Origin: Hydrotalea sp.
Lineage (GTDB): Bacteria > Bacteroidota > Bacteroidia > Chitinophagales > Chitinophagaceae
Direction: 5' to 3'
DNA: 64,000 bases
Assembly: GCA_027364735.1 (NCBI GenBank)
Contig: DAHXOT010000017.1
Location: 62,001-126,000, forward strand
How positions within the stretch are numbered: position 1 is the first letter of the stretch; every line of letters begins with the position of its first letter. The notes under the pieces were generated by a model, which worked only from the letters and a program-made list of their open reading frames with translations, searched no databases and was not told the origin of the DNA. This document shows, one piece after another, positions 8,987-16,854 of this stretch. Both the position numbers and the translations under genes were made by a program.

Positions 8987-9631
8987 TTATAATTCGTTTA
9001 ATAAATTTTCTATTCTGGTTTTTAATACATCATACGCAGTATAACCCTTTGATAGCAGATAAAATTTTGAATCGCTTGTTTGTAATAATAAACAAGGAAA
9101 ACCTGTTACTTGCAATTGTTTGCATAATTGAAACTCGTAATGGGCTTTTTCTTTATAAGTATCATCCGAAAGTTGATGAAAAAATGTTTCGGATTGTATG
9201 TTGTATTTTTCTGTAAGATGGCGATACGCTTCATTATCGCACAAATCTCTTCCTTCATAATTTAAAGCATATTGCAAATCGCTTGCAAATTCTAACTGGC
9301 GTTGAGGATAGTACTCTTTAAATATACACAAGGCAATAGCTGCTTTTTCCGAATCTAAATACCAATCACTTAATTCGGGATGAAAAATATGCCATAAAAA
9401 ATCTTTTCCAAATGTAATTCCGGTAGTTTCTTCTACGGTTTTATATGCTTTGGCAATATAATCGGCCATTATGCTAATAGGCTGTTTTTGTTCATTAATA
9501 ATCATTCCGCCCGATAATACCTCTATATCAAATTCTCCCTCAAAATCGCCTGCAATTTTTTTTAGTACAGTACTAAAACCATAACACCATCCGCAATAAG
9601 CATCGTAGCAATAAATTAAAATTGGTTTCAT
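8987..9631 (-). CDS. DsbA-family thioredoxin-fold protein (CGWC)
   Basis: A 214-residue protein from the ATG at 9631; the upstream in-frame ATG at 9655 adds eight residues that the fold does not need. The thioredoxin-like strand KPILIYCYDAY leads to a CGWC active site (Cys13, Cys16). A long helical insertion and a C-terminal strand with a cis-Pro region (TGFPCLLL) follow. This matches the FrnE/2-hydroxychromene-isomerase branch of the DsbA superfamily. There is no signal peptide, so it probably works in the cytoplasm as an oxidoreductase or isomerase. It is divergent from the aminotransferase gene, with about 120 bases between the two starts. Exact substrate unknown. Confidence 0.8.
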   Translation of the reverse strand: MKPILIYCYDAYCGWCYGFSTVLKKIAGDFEGEFDIEVLSGGMIINEQKQPISIMADYIAKAYKTVEETTGITFGKDFLWHIFHPELSDWYLDSEKAAIALCIFKEYYPQRQLEFASDLQYALNYEGRDLCDNEAYRHLTEKYNIQSETFFHQLSDDTYKEKAHYEFQLCKQLQVTGFPCLLLQTSDSKFYLLSKGYTAYDVLKTRIENLLNEL

Positions 9632-9702
9632 GTTACAAAGAAAACACAGATACATTTAACATAACAATCAGTAACAAAAATTTTCTTCATTCGATATTTT
9701 TC

Positions 9703-9710
9703 TACCTTCG
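9703..9710 (+). promoter_or_regulatory. Candidate -7 box for the DegT aminotransferase gene
   Basis: TACCTTCG followed by CA is one mismatch from the Bacteroidota -7 consensus TAnnTTTG and lies 41 bases before the ATG at 9752. I see no clear TTG at the -33 position, so this rests on the -7 box alone. Confidence 0.35.
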
Positions 9711-9751
9711 CACCGATAACACTTATTTATAGATACTTAAAAATTAATGAT

Positions 9752-10969
9752 ATGCCGGGTTTTGAATTTTTTGGTGAGGAAGAAAAAAAAGAAGTGAATG
9801 ATGTATTGGAAACGGGAATATTAATGCGTTATGGATTTGATGCTGCACGTAAAGGCATTTGGAAATCGGTTGAGTTGGAAAAAGAAATTTGTAACACATT
9901 TGGTACTAAATACGCACAATTAACCAGTAGCGGTACAGCGGCACTAACTACTGCTATGGCGGCATTAGGCATTGGTGCAGGCGATGAAGTAATAATGCCC
10001 AGCTTTACTTTTGTTGCCAGTTTCGAGGCGGTATTAAGTATTGGTGCCGTACCTGTTTTGGTAGATGTTGATACTACATTAACCTTAAACCCCGATGCAG
10101 TTAAAAAAGCCATAACACCTTATACTAAATGTATAATGCCGGTACACATGTGTGGTAGTATGGCTAATTTAGATGCATTGCAACAAATTTGTAACGAACA
10201 TCATTTGCTGTTATTGGAAGATGCCTGCCAAAGTATTGGTGCCACGTATAAAAATAAATATATAGGAACAATTGGCGATGCCGGTACTTTTAGTTTTGAT
10301 TTTGTAAAAACCATTACTTGTGCCGAAGGTGGTGTTGTAATGACGAATAATGAAAGTACTTATGTAAAGTGTGATGGATATACCGATCATGGACATGATC
10401 ATAAAGGTGTAGACCGTGGTGCAGATCTTCATCCGTTTGTTGGATATAATTTTAGAATTAGCGAATTACATGCTGCAGTTGGATTAGCACAAATTAAAAA
10501 GTTGCATCAATTTCTTGCTATTCAAAGAAAAAATCATACTCAATTAAAAAATATTCTGTCTCAGGTAGAAGAAATATCCTTTAGAATGATACCCGATGAA
10601 GCTGGGGATAGTTGCACTTTTTTAAGTTGGTTTTTACCTAACGAAGCAATTGCCAAAGCAGTAGTTGATGAATTAAAAGCACAAAACATTTTAGCCGGAA
10701 ACTTTTATTGGTATGCCAATAATTGGCATTATATAAAGCAATGGAATCACTTAAAACAAGCAGCTACACTACATAATTTAAACGATGCTCAAAAAGCTGC
10801 AATTGTACAATTGCAAACCCAAGATTTTTCTGCAAGCGATGCAATAATGAGTTGTTGTATTTCAACCGCAATTAGTTTATTGTGGACCGAAGATCAAATT
10901 GAAGAAAAAGGAAATAAAATAGTTGCTGCCGTAAAAAAAGTACTAAATAAAAAAATGGTAGAAGTATAA
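9752..10969 (+). CDS. DegT/DnrJ/EryC1/StrS-family PLP aminotransferase
   Basis: A 405-residue fold-type I PLP enzyme. Landmarks are the cofactor phosphate-binding region TSSGTAAL (58-65), the Asp that contacts the pyridine nitrogen in LLEDACQS (Asp157), and Lys186 in FDFVKTITCAEGG, the expected Schiff-base lysine. The family mainly transfers amino groups to keto-sugar nucleotides, or dehydrates and deoxygenates them. It stands alone here with no sugar-nucleotide genes beside it, and the polysaccharide cluster is over 30 kb away, so its substrate is open. The tail from about 330 to 360 is unusually helical and Gln-rich. ATG at 9752 is the first in-frame start after the promoter-like box. Confidence 0.85.
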   Translation: MPGFEFFGEEEKKEVNDVLETGILMRYGFDAARKGIWKSVELEKEICNTFGTKYAQLTSSGTAALTTAMAALGIGAGDEVIMPSFTFVASFEAVLSIGAVPVLVDVDTTLTLNPDAVKKAITPYTKCIMPVHMCGSMANLDALQQICNEHHLLLLEDACQSIGATYKNKYIGTIGDAGTFSFDFVKTITCAEGGVVMTNNESTYVKCDGYTDHGHDHKGVDRGADLHPFVGYNFRISELHAAVGLAQIKKLHQFLAIQRKNHTQLKNILSQVEEISFRMIPDEAGDSCTFLSWFLPNEAIAKAVVDELKAQNILAGNFYWYANNWHYIKQWNHLKQAATLHNLNDAQKAAIVQLQTQDFSASDAIMSCCISTAISLLWTEDQIEEKGNKIVAAVKKVLNKKMVEV

Positions 10970-10975
10970 AAAAAA

Positions 10976-11235
10976 TTACTCTTTCTTTCCTTCCATTTTA
11001 TTTACGTAAGCCAAACTGCCTAATCTTATTCGTAAAGGTATTTTAGTTGCTTTTTCAAACTCCAATTCTTTCTTACAAATTAATCCTAAGTGAAGGGTAT
11101 AATAGTTAGGAGTAATGGAAGTAACGCTATAGTTTATTACACTATCTTTTATAAAATTTTTTTTTCTGCAAAAATGGAGTTACTGAAAATAAAAAGTATT
11201 AATAATAAATTCACAAATAAACAAATCTGTTTCAT
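10976..11235 (-). pseudogene. Small secreted protein gene, frameshifted in a poly-A tract
   Basis: Reading the minus strand from the ATG at 11235 gives a convincing signal peptide ([20 protein letters not shown], then IFAE). It then reaches nine A residues and stops at TAA. One extra A would open the frame to the TAA at 10976-10978, giving an 86-residue protein. Its second half has a coding look: [20 protein letters not shown], then [20 protein letters not shown]. The FCKKE..FEKAT..PLRFRLGS pattern recurs in small Bacteroidota hypothetical proteins. The break is either a sequencing or assembly error in the homopolymer, a real pseudogene, or a slippage switch. It is divergent from rpoN and convergent with the aminotransferase gene, whose stop is 6 bases away. 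Function unknown. Confidence 0.65.
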
Positions 11236-11289
11236 GTTAATGTTAGTTTCTTTTGTATGTAAATTTACAGTGTAAAGAAGTTATAAAAC

Positions 11290-11328
11290 GAAGTGTAATA
11301 CAATAATCAAATTATTGTATTACACTTC
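11290..11328. repeat. Perfect 18-bp inverted repeat in front of rpoN
   Basis: Left arm GAAGTGTAATACAATAAT (11290-11307), loop CAA, right arm at 11311-11328 as its exact reverse complement. It ends 16 bases before the rpoN ATG. There is no U-tract after it on the plus strand, so a terminator for incoming transcription is unlikely. A protein-binding operator or a 5' UTR hairpin that would mask the rpoN ribosome-binding region fits better. It also sits in the upstream region of the divergent frameshifted gene. Confidence 0.7.
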
Positions 11329-11344
11329 AAAGTATAGATTTAGT

Positions 11345-12832
11345 ATGAGTTTAAGCCAAAGTTTGCAACAAAAACTTTTACAAAAGTTATCGCCTCAACA
11401 AATTCAGTTAATGAAATTGTTGCAAATACCTACTGCCAATTTAGAAGAAAGGATAAAAGAAGAATTAGAAGAAAACCCCGCATTAGAAATAAACGATGAA
11501 GGAAAAGATGATGAATTTAGCGAGGAATTAAAAGATGAATTTGAAAATGCTAATGACGATACTGATTTGGATGGCAGTGAAGATGAATACGAAAACATTG
11601 ATTTAAGCGAATATGTGGCAGATGATGATGGAGAAATTGCCGATTATAAAATGAAAGACGATAATTATCCTGAAATAGATGATGGAAAAGTAATACCCAT
11701 TAAGAATGAAGAGAGTTTTTATAGTTTATTAATTGACCAATTAGGATTATTGCATTTAGATGAACGCAGATTTAAAATTGCCGAACAAATTGTAGGCAGT
11801 TTAGATGATGATGGTTATTTACGCCGCGAATTATCGAGCATTGTTGATGATTTGGCTTTTAGGCAAAATATTAGTACCGATGAAAAAGAAATAATAGAAA
11901 TTATTCAACTAATTCAGCAATTCGACCCTCCGGGTGTTGGTGCAAGAAATTTACAAGAATGTTTATTAATACAACTCGAAAGAAAACGGCATGAAGAAAA
12001 AGGCGTAGAATTAGCTATTCAAGTATTAAAAAAATATTTCGATGAATTTACTAAAAAACATTACGAAAAAATTCAGCGAGGCTTAAACTTAACCGATAAT
12101 GATTTAAAAATAGTAATCAATCAAATCATTAAACTTAATCCTAAACCCGGAGGAAATATTGGTGCAATAAATAAGGCCGAAAGTTATGTTGTTCCCGATT
12201 TTTTTATTCTTAACACCAATGGCAAATTAGAACTTACACTAAACGGAAGAAATGCACCCGATTTGCGTATTAGTGATGGATACAGAGAAATGTTGAAAGA
12301 TTATGATAAGGGAGCTAAAAAAGATAAACGCCAAAAAGAAGCAGTTTTATTTATTAAACAAAAAATTGATTCGGCAAAATGGTTTATTGATATGATAAAG
12401 CAGCGACAAGAAACGCTATTACATACAATGGGTGCTATAATGTATCATCAAGAAGCCTTTTTTTTAACCGGCGATGAAACCGAATTAAAACCAATGATTT
12501 TAAAAGATATTGCAGAAAAAACAGGATTAGATATTTCAACAGTAAGTAGAGTAGCCAATAGTAAATTTGTTCAAACCGAATTTGGTACGTATCGGTTAAA
12601 ATTCTTTTTTAGTGAAAGCTTAAGTACCGATAGCGGAGAAGAAGTAAGTACAAGAGAAGTAAAAAAAATATTAAGTAACTTAATTGAAGCAGAAGATAAA
12701 CGCAGGCCATTGGCAGATGAAACTTTAACCGATATGCTAAACGAAAAAGGATATAATATTGCACGCCGAACGGTAGCAAAATATAGAGAAATGCTTAATA
12801 TTCCGGTGGCACGCTTAAGAAAAGAATTATAA
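11345..12832 (+). CDS. rpoN: RNA polymerase sigma-54 factor RpoN
   Basis: A 495-residue sigma-54 from the ATG at 11345; earlier in-frame starts would lie inside the inverted repeat. Region I (residues 1-50) is Gln/Leu-rich (SLSQSLQQKLLQKLSPQQIQ), as needed for activator control. A very acidic Region II follows (about 50-115). The core-binding domain is central, and the C-terminus carries a helix-turn-helix (DISTVSRVANSKF) and the RpoN box ARRTVAKYRE (473-482) that reads the -24 element. It directs RNA polymerase to -24/-12 promoters that need AAA+ activators. No bacterial enhancer-binding activator is seen in this window. The PAP2-like gene follows after 29 bases and may be co-transcribed. 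Confidence 0.95.
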   Translation: MSLSQSLQQKLLQKLSPQQIQLMKLLQIPTANLEERIKEELEENPALEINDEGKDDEFSEELKDEFENANDDTDLDGSEDEYENIDLSEYVADDDGEIADYKMKDDNYPEIDDGKVIPIKNEESFYSLLIDQLGLLHLDERRFKIAEQIVGSLDDDGYLRRELSSIVDDLAFRQNISTDEKEIIEIIQLIQQFDPPGVGARNLQECLLIQLERKRHEEKGVELAIQVLKKYFDEFTKKHYEKIQRGLNLTDNDLKIVINQIIKLNPKPGGNIGAINKAESYVVPDFFILNTNGKLELTLNGRNAPDLRISDGYREMLKDYDKGAKKDKRQKEAVLFIKQKIDSAKWFIDMIKQRQETLLHTMGAIMYHQEAFFLTGDETELKPMILKDIAEKTGLDISTVSRVANSKFVQTEFGTYRLKFFFSESLSTDSGEEVSTREVKKILSNLIEAEDKRRPLADETLTDMLNEKGYNIARRTVAKYREMLNIPVARLRKEL

Positions 12833-12861
12833 TTTAAATGGGTTTAGAAAGATAAATTTTT

Positions 12862-13527
12862 ATGCAAGAAGATAATAGTAACCACATGTTTTCTATGGCA
12901 TTTAGCATTCCTGCGAAAATTATTTCTTATATATTTCATCCTTTATTTATTCCTACCTATATTTTTTTGTTTTTGCTATATGAATTCCCTTTTACTTTTA
13001 TCAGTGATTTGAGGTACGATCCTGTATTTGAATTAAAGCTCAAAATATTTTCAACCTTTTGGATGACTGCTTTTTTTCCGGCATTTGCGGTTTTTTTATT
13101 GTGGCGTTTAAAAGTAATTAAAAGCATTTTTTTAAAAACACAGAAAGAACGAATTATTCCTTTTTTTGTTACCATGTTTTTTTATTGGTGGATGTATTAT
13201 TTAAGTAGAACTATGAAAGATCAGCCGGAGGCACTTAAATTTTTCTATTTCGGGATATTTATAGCTACTTCAATAGGTGTAGTAATTAATAATTTTATTA
13301 AAATAAGTTTACACGGACTATCTTCCGGAGCAGCTTTAACAGCTATTATTTTATTTTCTTTTTTTTATAAAACACCGTTAAATGCAGCAATTGCAATTGC
13401 TGCTGTATTAACCGGAATTATTTGTACTGCACGTTTTTTGGTAAGTAATCATACCAATCAAGAAATATATAGCGGATTATTGGTTGGGGCTATTTGTCAG
13501 GTTTTTGCTTATTGGTTTGTTCTGTAA
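12862..13527 (+). CDS. PAP2-like integral membrane protein
   Basis: A 221-residue protein made almost wholly of membrane helices, about six. Traces of the PAP2 phosphatase signature are visible in the right order: KTQKERIIP (motif 1-like, K...RxxP), LHGLSSGAA (motif 2-like, with His) and ARFLVSNHTNQEIYSG (motif 3-like, R...H...E..G). The family removes phosphate from lipid phosphates such as phosphatidic acid or undecaprenyl pyrophosphate on the outer face of the inner membrane. The motifs are loose, so activity is uncertain. It starts 29 bases after rpoN and ends 16 bases before the convergent engB stop codon. A purely structural membrane protein is the alternative. Confidence 0.65.
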   Translation: MQEDNSNHMFSMAFSIPAKIISYIFHPLFIPTYIFLFLLYEFPFTFISDLRYDPVFELKLKIFSTFWMTAFFPAFAVFLLWRLKVIKSIFLKTQKERIIPFFVTMFFYWWMYYLSRTMKDQPEALKFFYFGIFIATSIGVVINNFIKISLHGLSSGAALTAIILFSFFYKTPLNAAIAIAAVLTGIICTARFLVSNHTNQEIYSGLLVGAICQVFAYWFVL

Positions 13528-13543
13528 ATTGTCAACAAAGTAA

Positions 13544-14140
13544 TTAGCTGTTGATAAAATGCTGTGCAATGAAATGCAATATTTCATCTCGGCCTGTTTT
13601 TTTTTCGGCACTGGTAATAAAATATTGTGGTAAAAATTCCCATTCTTTTTTCATCTCTTCAAAAAAAGCTTTCACATTACGTTGTACAACTGTCGGTTTT
13701 TCTTTATCGGCTTTAGTAAAAGCTATAACAAAAGGTATTTGCCATAAGCCAAGCTGATTAACAAATTCTATATCAATTTTTTGTGGTTGATGCCTTGCAT
13801 CTATTAAAATAAATACCGTAATAAGATTTTCTCTTTTGCGTAAATAATTTTCAATCATTTGTTCCCAACGTCTGCGTGTACTTTGTGAAATTTTAGCATA
13901 GCCATATCCGGGTAAATCAACAATGTACCAGTTGTTATTAATAATGAAGTGATTAATAAGTTGTGTTTTACCAGGCTGAGCCGAAGTTTTTGCTAAATTA
14001 TTTTGATTGGTGAGCATGTTAATAAGTGAAGACTTGCCCACATTGCTTCTTCCAATAAAAGCAAACTCTGGTTTATCCGGAGTAGGGCATTGATCGAATG
14101 AAGGCGATGAAATTATATACTTGGCCGATTTTATTTGCAT
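13544..14140 (-). CDS. engB: Ribosome biogenesis GTP-binding protein EngB/YihA
   Basis: A 198-residue TRAFAC GTPase. The G1 loop GRSNVGKSS is at 30-38, G3 DLPGYG at 75-80, G4 TKAD at 142-145 and a G5-like ITSAEKKTG near 175. It has the short length and the single G domain of the EngB (YihA/YsxC) family, which assists late assembly of the large ribosomal subunit in the cytoplasm and is usually essential. ATG at 14140 gives the standard N-terminus in which a strand (KSAKYIIS) precedes the G domain. It is convergent with the PAP2-like gene and downstream of the haem-binding gene, from which a terminator separates it. Confidence 0.95.
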   Translation of the reverse strand: MQIKSAKYIISSPSFDQCPTPDKPEFAFIGRSNVGKSSLINMLTNQNNLAKTSAQPGKTQLINHFIINNNWYIVDLPGYGYAKISQSTRRRWEQMIENYLRKRENLITVFILIDARHQPQKIDIEFVNQLGLWQIPFVIAFTKADKEKPTVVQRNVKAFFEEMKKEWEFLPQYFITSAEKKTGRDEILHFIAQHFINS

Positions 14141-14183
14141 AATACAAGGTAAACTTTAAATCTGATTAATAAGTGCTACAAAA

Positions 14184-14212
14184 ATGCCATACTATCAAGT
14201 TAAGTATGGCAT
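14184..14212 (-). terminator. Rho-independent terminator after the haem-binding protein gene
   Basis: A perfect 10-bp stem (ATGCCATACT/AGTATGGCAT) with a 9-base loop, followed on the minus strand by TTTTTG. It lies 22 bases after the stop at 14235 and isolates engB from readthrough. Confidence 0.75.
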
Positions 14213-14234
14213 GTATAATAATTGATAATTTTAA

Positions 14235-14726
14235 TTATCTTCTTTTGGGTAAAATTAAACTGTCTGCAGGATATTTTGTTTTAATTGAATCTCTTATTTT
14301 ATCGCACCAATCTGTTATGGCAGCTTTTTCTTCAACAGTTAATATAGCATTTCGATGAATCCAAGTGTACGAAGCTAAAGGCATTTCATTTTCTTTTAGC
14401 TGCTCTTTACATTGTTCTAATTTTTTATATTGGCTGCTGATTTTGTATGAAGCGAACTCACTAAAATTCAAATACCTTTTTCCTTTTTTTATATGATTAT
14501 TTAGCATCCAAGCTATTGGCTGAATTGAATTATACCAAGGATATACCGTATTGTTAGAATGACAATCGTAACAGGCTTTTGCTAATATAGTTTGTACACT
14601 TTCGGGTACAGCATATAATTTGCTTATATCGTTTTCTGATAAGCCGGTAGATTCATTTTTTTTGGGATGAATGAATTGAATGGCAATTAATACAGCTACA
14701 ACAGACAATAAAACTTTTTTAATCAT
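14235..14726 (-). CDS. Exported haem-binding domain protein (CxxCH)
   Basis: A 163-residue protein. The N-terminal hydrophobic stretch (about 3-18) is a signal peptide or anchor. ACYDCHSN carries one c-type haem attachment motif (Cys52, Cys55, His56), followed by NNTVYPWYNSIQP, where an Asn/Pro/Trp pattern typical of the Bacteroidota Haem_bd family supports the call. Haem would be attached in the periplasm by the cytochrome c maturation system. The role is probably electron transfer or haem sensing, with no partner gene here. It starts 9 bases after the gpmI stop codon on the same strand, so it is probably co-transcribed with gpmI, though the link looks positional rather than functional. Confidence 0.8.
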   Translation of the reverse strand: MIKKVLLSVVAVLIAIQFIHPKKNESTGLSENDISKLYAVPESVQTILAKACYDCHSNNTVYPWYNSIQPIAWMLNNHIKKGKRYLNFSEFASYKISSQYKKLEQCKEQLKENEMPLASYTWIHRNAILTVEEKAAITDWCDKIRDSIKTKYPADSLILPKRR

Positions 14727-14735
14727 AGTTTAAAT

Positions 14736-16259
14736 TTAAGGATTTACCAATATATTTCCAGTCATTTCTTTAGGAATTGGTAAGCCCATTACATGTAAAA
14801 TAGAAGGGGCTATATCGCCTAATTTACCGGCAGTTACAGTTCCATGCCATTCTTTATCTATTACAAATAATGGTACTAAATTTAAAGAATGTTGTGTATT
14901 GGGCGTTCCATCTTCATTAACCATAAAATCTGCATTGCCATGGTCGGCAGTTAAAAAAATGGTGTATCCGTGTTTTATGGCAGTTGTAACAATTTTTTCA
15001 ACACAAGTATCTACAGTTTCTACTGCTTTTACTACTGCACTAAAAACGCCTGTATGTCCTACCATATCTGCATTTGCAAAGTTTAAACAAATAAAGTCGG
15101 CAGATTCATTTTCAATTTCAGGAACTAATTTTTCAGTTATTTCAAATGCGCTCATTTCCGGTTTTAAATCGTAAGTGGCAACTTTTGGAGATGCAGCCAT
15201 TATACGTGTTTCGCCAGTAAATTCTTTCTCTCTTCCTCCACTAAAAAAGAATGTTACATGTGGGTATTTTTCGGTTTCAGCAATTCTAATTTGTTTTTTA
15301 TTATTATTTGCTAATACTTCGCCTAATGTATTATTCAAATTGTCGTTTTCGAAAATTACTTGTACATCTTTAAAAGTTGTATCATACTCTGTCATAGTAG
15401 TGTAATGCAATGATAGGGTATGCATATTTTGTTCGGTATGATTTTCTTGCGTTAAAACATGAGTAATTTCGCGGCATCTATCGGTTCTAAAATTAAAGCA
15501 AATTACTGCATCGCCATCCTTGATTTTTGCTTTGGACGTGTCAATAGTTGCATTAATTATTGGTTTAATAAATTCGTCGGTAATATTGTTTTGATAAGAG
15601 GTTTCTATTGATTGTATTAGATTATTACTTTGTTCGCCCACTCCATTTACCAATGCATCATAGGCTAATTTTACACGTTCCCAGCGTTTATCTCTATCCA
15701 TAGCATAATATCTGCCGGTAATACTTGCAATTTTACCAACATTGGCATCTAAATGTTGTTGTAATTCTTTTATAAATCCTATTCCGCTTTTAGGATCACA
15801 ATCTCTTCCATCGGTAAATGCATGAACATACACTTCATTTAAATTTTGTTCTTTGCAAACATCAATGAGGGCTTTTAAATGATTGATGTGAGAATGCACA
15901 CCACCATCGCTAACCAAGCCAATGAGGTGTAAAGTTTTATTATTATTTTTTGCATAATTGATTGAGGCTAATAATACTTCGTTGGTAGCAAACTCTCCGG
16001 TTCTAATGGCAACATTTATTCTTTGTAATTCTTGATAAACAATTCTTCCTGCACCTAAATTTAAATGGCCCACTTCACTATTTCCCATTTGTCCATCGGG
16101 AAGACCTACAGCTTCACCACAAGTAACTAACGTTGTGTGAGGATATTGATTGTATAAAGAAGTTACAAAAGGAACATGTGCATTTTGAATAGCATCGGCA
16201 GTTTTAATTTTACCTAATCCCCATCCATCCATTATAATTAGCATTGCTTTCTTGCTCAT
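14736..16259 (-). CDS. gpmI: 2,3-bisphosphoglycerate-independent phosphoglycerate mutase
   Basis: A 507-residue alkaline-phosphatase-superfamily enzyme that interconverts 3- and 2-phosphoglycerate in glycolysis in the cytoplasm, using two Mn2+ ions. Metal ligands and nucleophile are visible: Asp11 in MDGWG and Ser61 in GQMGNSEVGHL (56-66). The substrate-binding insert has FTDGRDCDP and RYYAMDRDKRW. The C-terminal metal site is TADHGNADFM, with GHTGVF before it. The length is normal for GpmI. The start at 16259 gives the standard MSKKAMLIIMDGWG N-terminus. The haem-binding gene follows closely downstream. Confidence 0.97.
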   Translation of the reverse strand: MSKKAMLIIMDGWGLGKIKTADAIQNAHVPFVTSLYNQYPHTTLVTCGEAVGLPDGQMGNSEVGHLNLGAGRIVYQELQRINVAIRTGEFATNEVLLASINYAKNNNKTLHLIGLVSDGGVHSHINHLKALIDVCKEQNLNEVYVHAFTDGRDCDPKSGIGFIKELQQHLDANVGKIASITGRYYAMDRDKRWERVKLAYDALVNGVGEQSNNLIQSIETSYQNNITDEFIKPIINATIDTSKAKIKDGDAVICFNFRTDRCREITHVLTQENHTEQNMHTLSLHYTTMTEYDTTFKDVQVIFENDNLNNTLGEVLANNNKKQIRIAETEKYPHVTFFFSGGREKEFTGETRIMAASPKVATYDLKPEMSAFEITEKLVPEIENESADFICLNFANADMVGHTGVFSAVVKAVETVDTCVEKIVTTAIKHGYTIFLTADHGNADFMVNEDGTPNTQHSLNLVPLFVIDKEWHGTVTAGKLGDIAPSILHVMGLPIPKEMTGNILVNP

Positions 16260-16353
16260 AAAAATATTTTTACAATTAAAGTTTAAATAAGTTGCAAAAT
16301 TACATCATTTGGGGTTTAGCATAAGAGATTAACTTTATTGATTTTGCAATAGT

Positions 16354-16361
16354 TATATTTG
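16354..16361 (+). promoter_or_regulatory. Candidate -7 box for the DUF4783 gene
   Basis: TATATTTG is an exact match to TAnnTTTG, 37 bases before the ATG at 16399. TTG triplets upstream are not at the ideal distance, so the -33 element is unclear. Confidence 0.4.
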
Positions 16362-16398
16362 GCATAATTTTAGTTTTACTTTTATAAAATTATTTGTA

Positions 16399-16782
16399 AT
16401 GAAAAAATTACTTTTTATATTTTTTATTGGTTTTGTTTTTACATCTTTTACTTTATTTCAATCAGATACAGACGAAATAATTAAAGGATTAAAAACAGGA
16501 AATGCAGAGCAAGTTGCTGCTTACTTTGATAGTTTTATTGATTTAACATTGCCTCAAAAAGATGAAATTAAAAGTATAGGGAAAAATCAAGCAGGCATTG
16601 CTTTAAAATCTTTTTTTGAAGAAAATGGTGTAAACAATTTTGCTATAACTTCTCAAAGAGAATCGGGTATTACCATGTATATTGCAGGTAAGTTACAATC
16701 TAAAAACAGGCCTTTTAATGTTACCCTTCTTTTAAAAAATAAAGACGGTAAGCATTTAATAACTTCGATTCGAATAAACTAA
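16399..16782 (+). CDS. DUF4783 family exported protein
   Basis: A 127-residue protein with a signal peptide (MKKLLFIFFIGFVFTSFTLF). The mature part (TDEIIKGLKTGNAEQVAAYF, then a DLTLP strand and a KSFFEE helix) has the cone-shaped SnoaL/NTF2-like pattern of the Bacteroidota DUF4783 family. In this phylum the gene is commonly found just upstream of nadC, as here. It should be periplasmic. No catalytic residues are evident, and its function is unknown. A hairpin terminator lies between it and nadC, so the link with nadC may be positional only, or depend on readthrough. Confidence 0.8.
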   Translation: MKKLLFIFFIGFVFTSFTLFQSDTDEIIKGLKTGNAEQVAAYFDSFIDLTLPQKDEIKSIGKNQAGIALKSFFEENGVNNFAITSQRESGITMYIAGKLQSKNRPFNVTLLLKNKDGKHLITSIRIN

Positions 16783-16795
16783 AACTATTTGCTTC

Positions 16796-16825
16796 AAAAG
16801 GGATTCTTATTTAAGAATTCCTTTT
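16796..16825 (+). terminator. Rho-independent terminator between the DUF4783 gene and nadC
   Basis: A 13-bp stem (AAAAGGGATTCTT/AAGAATTCCTTTT, one G-U pair) with an ATTT loop, running into TTATTTTAT. It begins 13 bases after the DUF4783 stop codon and ends 29 bases before the nadC ATG. Confidence 0.75.
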
Positions 16826-16854
16826 TTATTTTATAAACTCTTTAACTTGCCGGC

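Noticed and set aside
11090-11275. A 61-codon plus-strand frame upstream of rpoN
   Set aside because: It is antisense to the more protein-like frameshifted gene on the minus strand, has no family look, and its composition is that of AT-rich filler.
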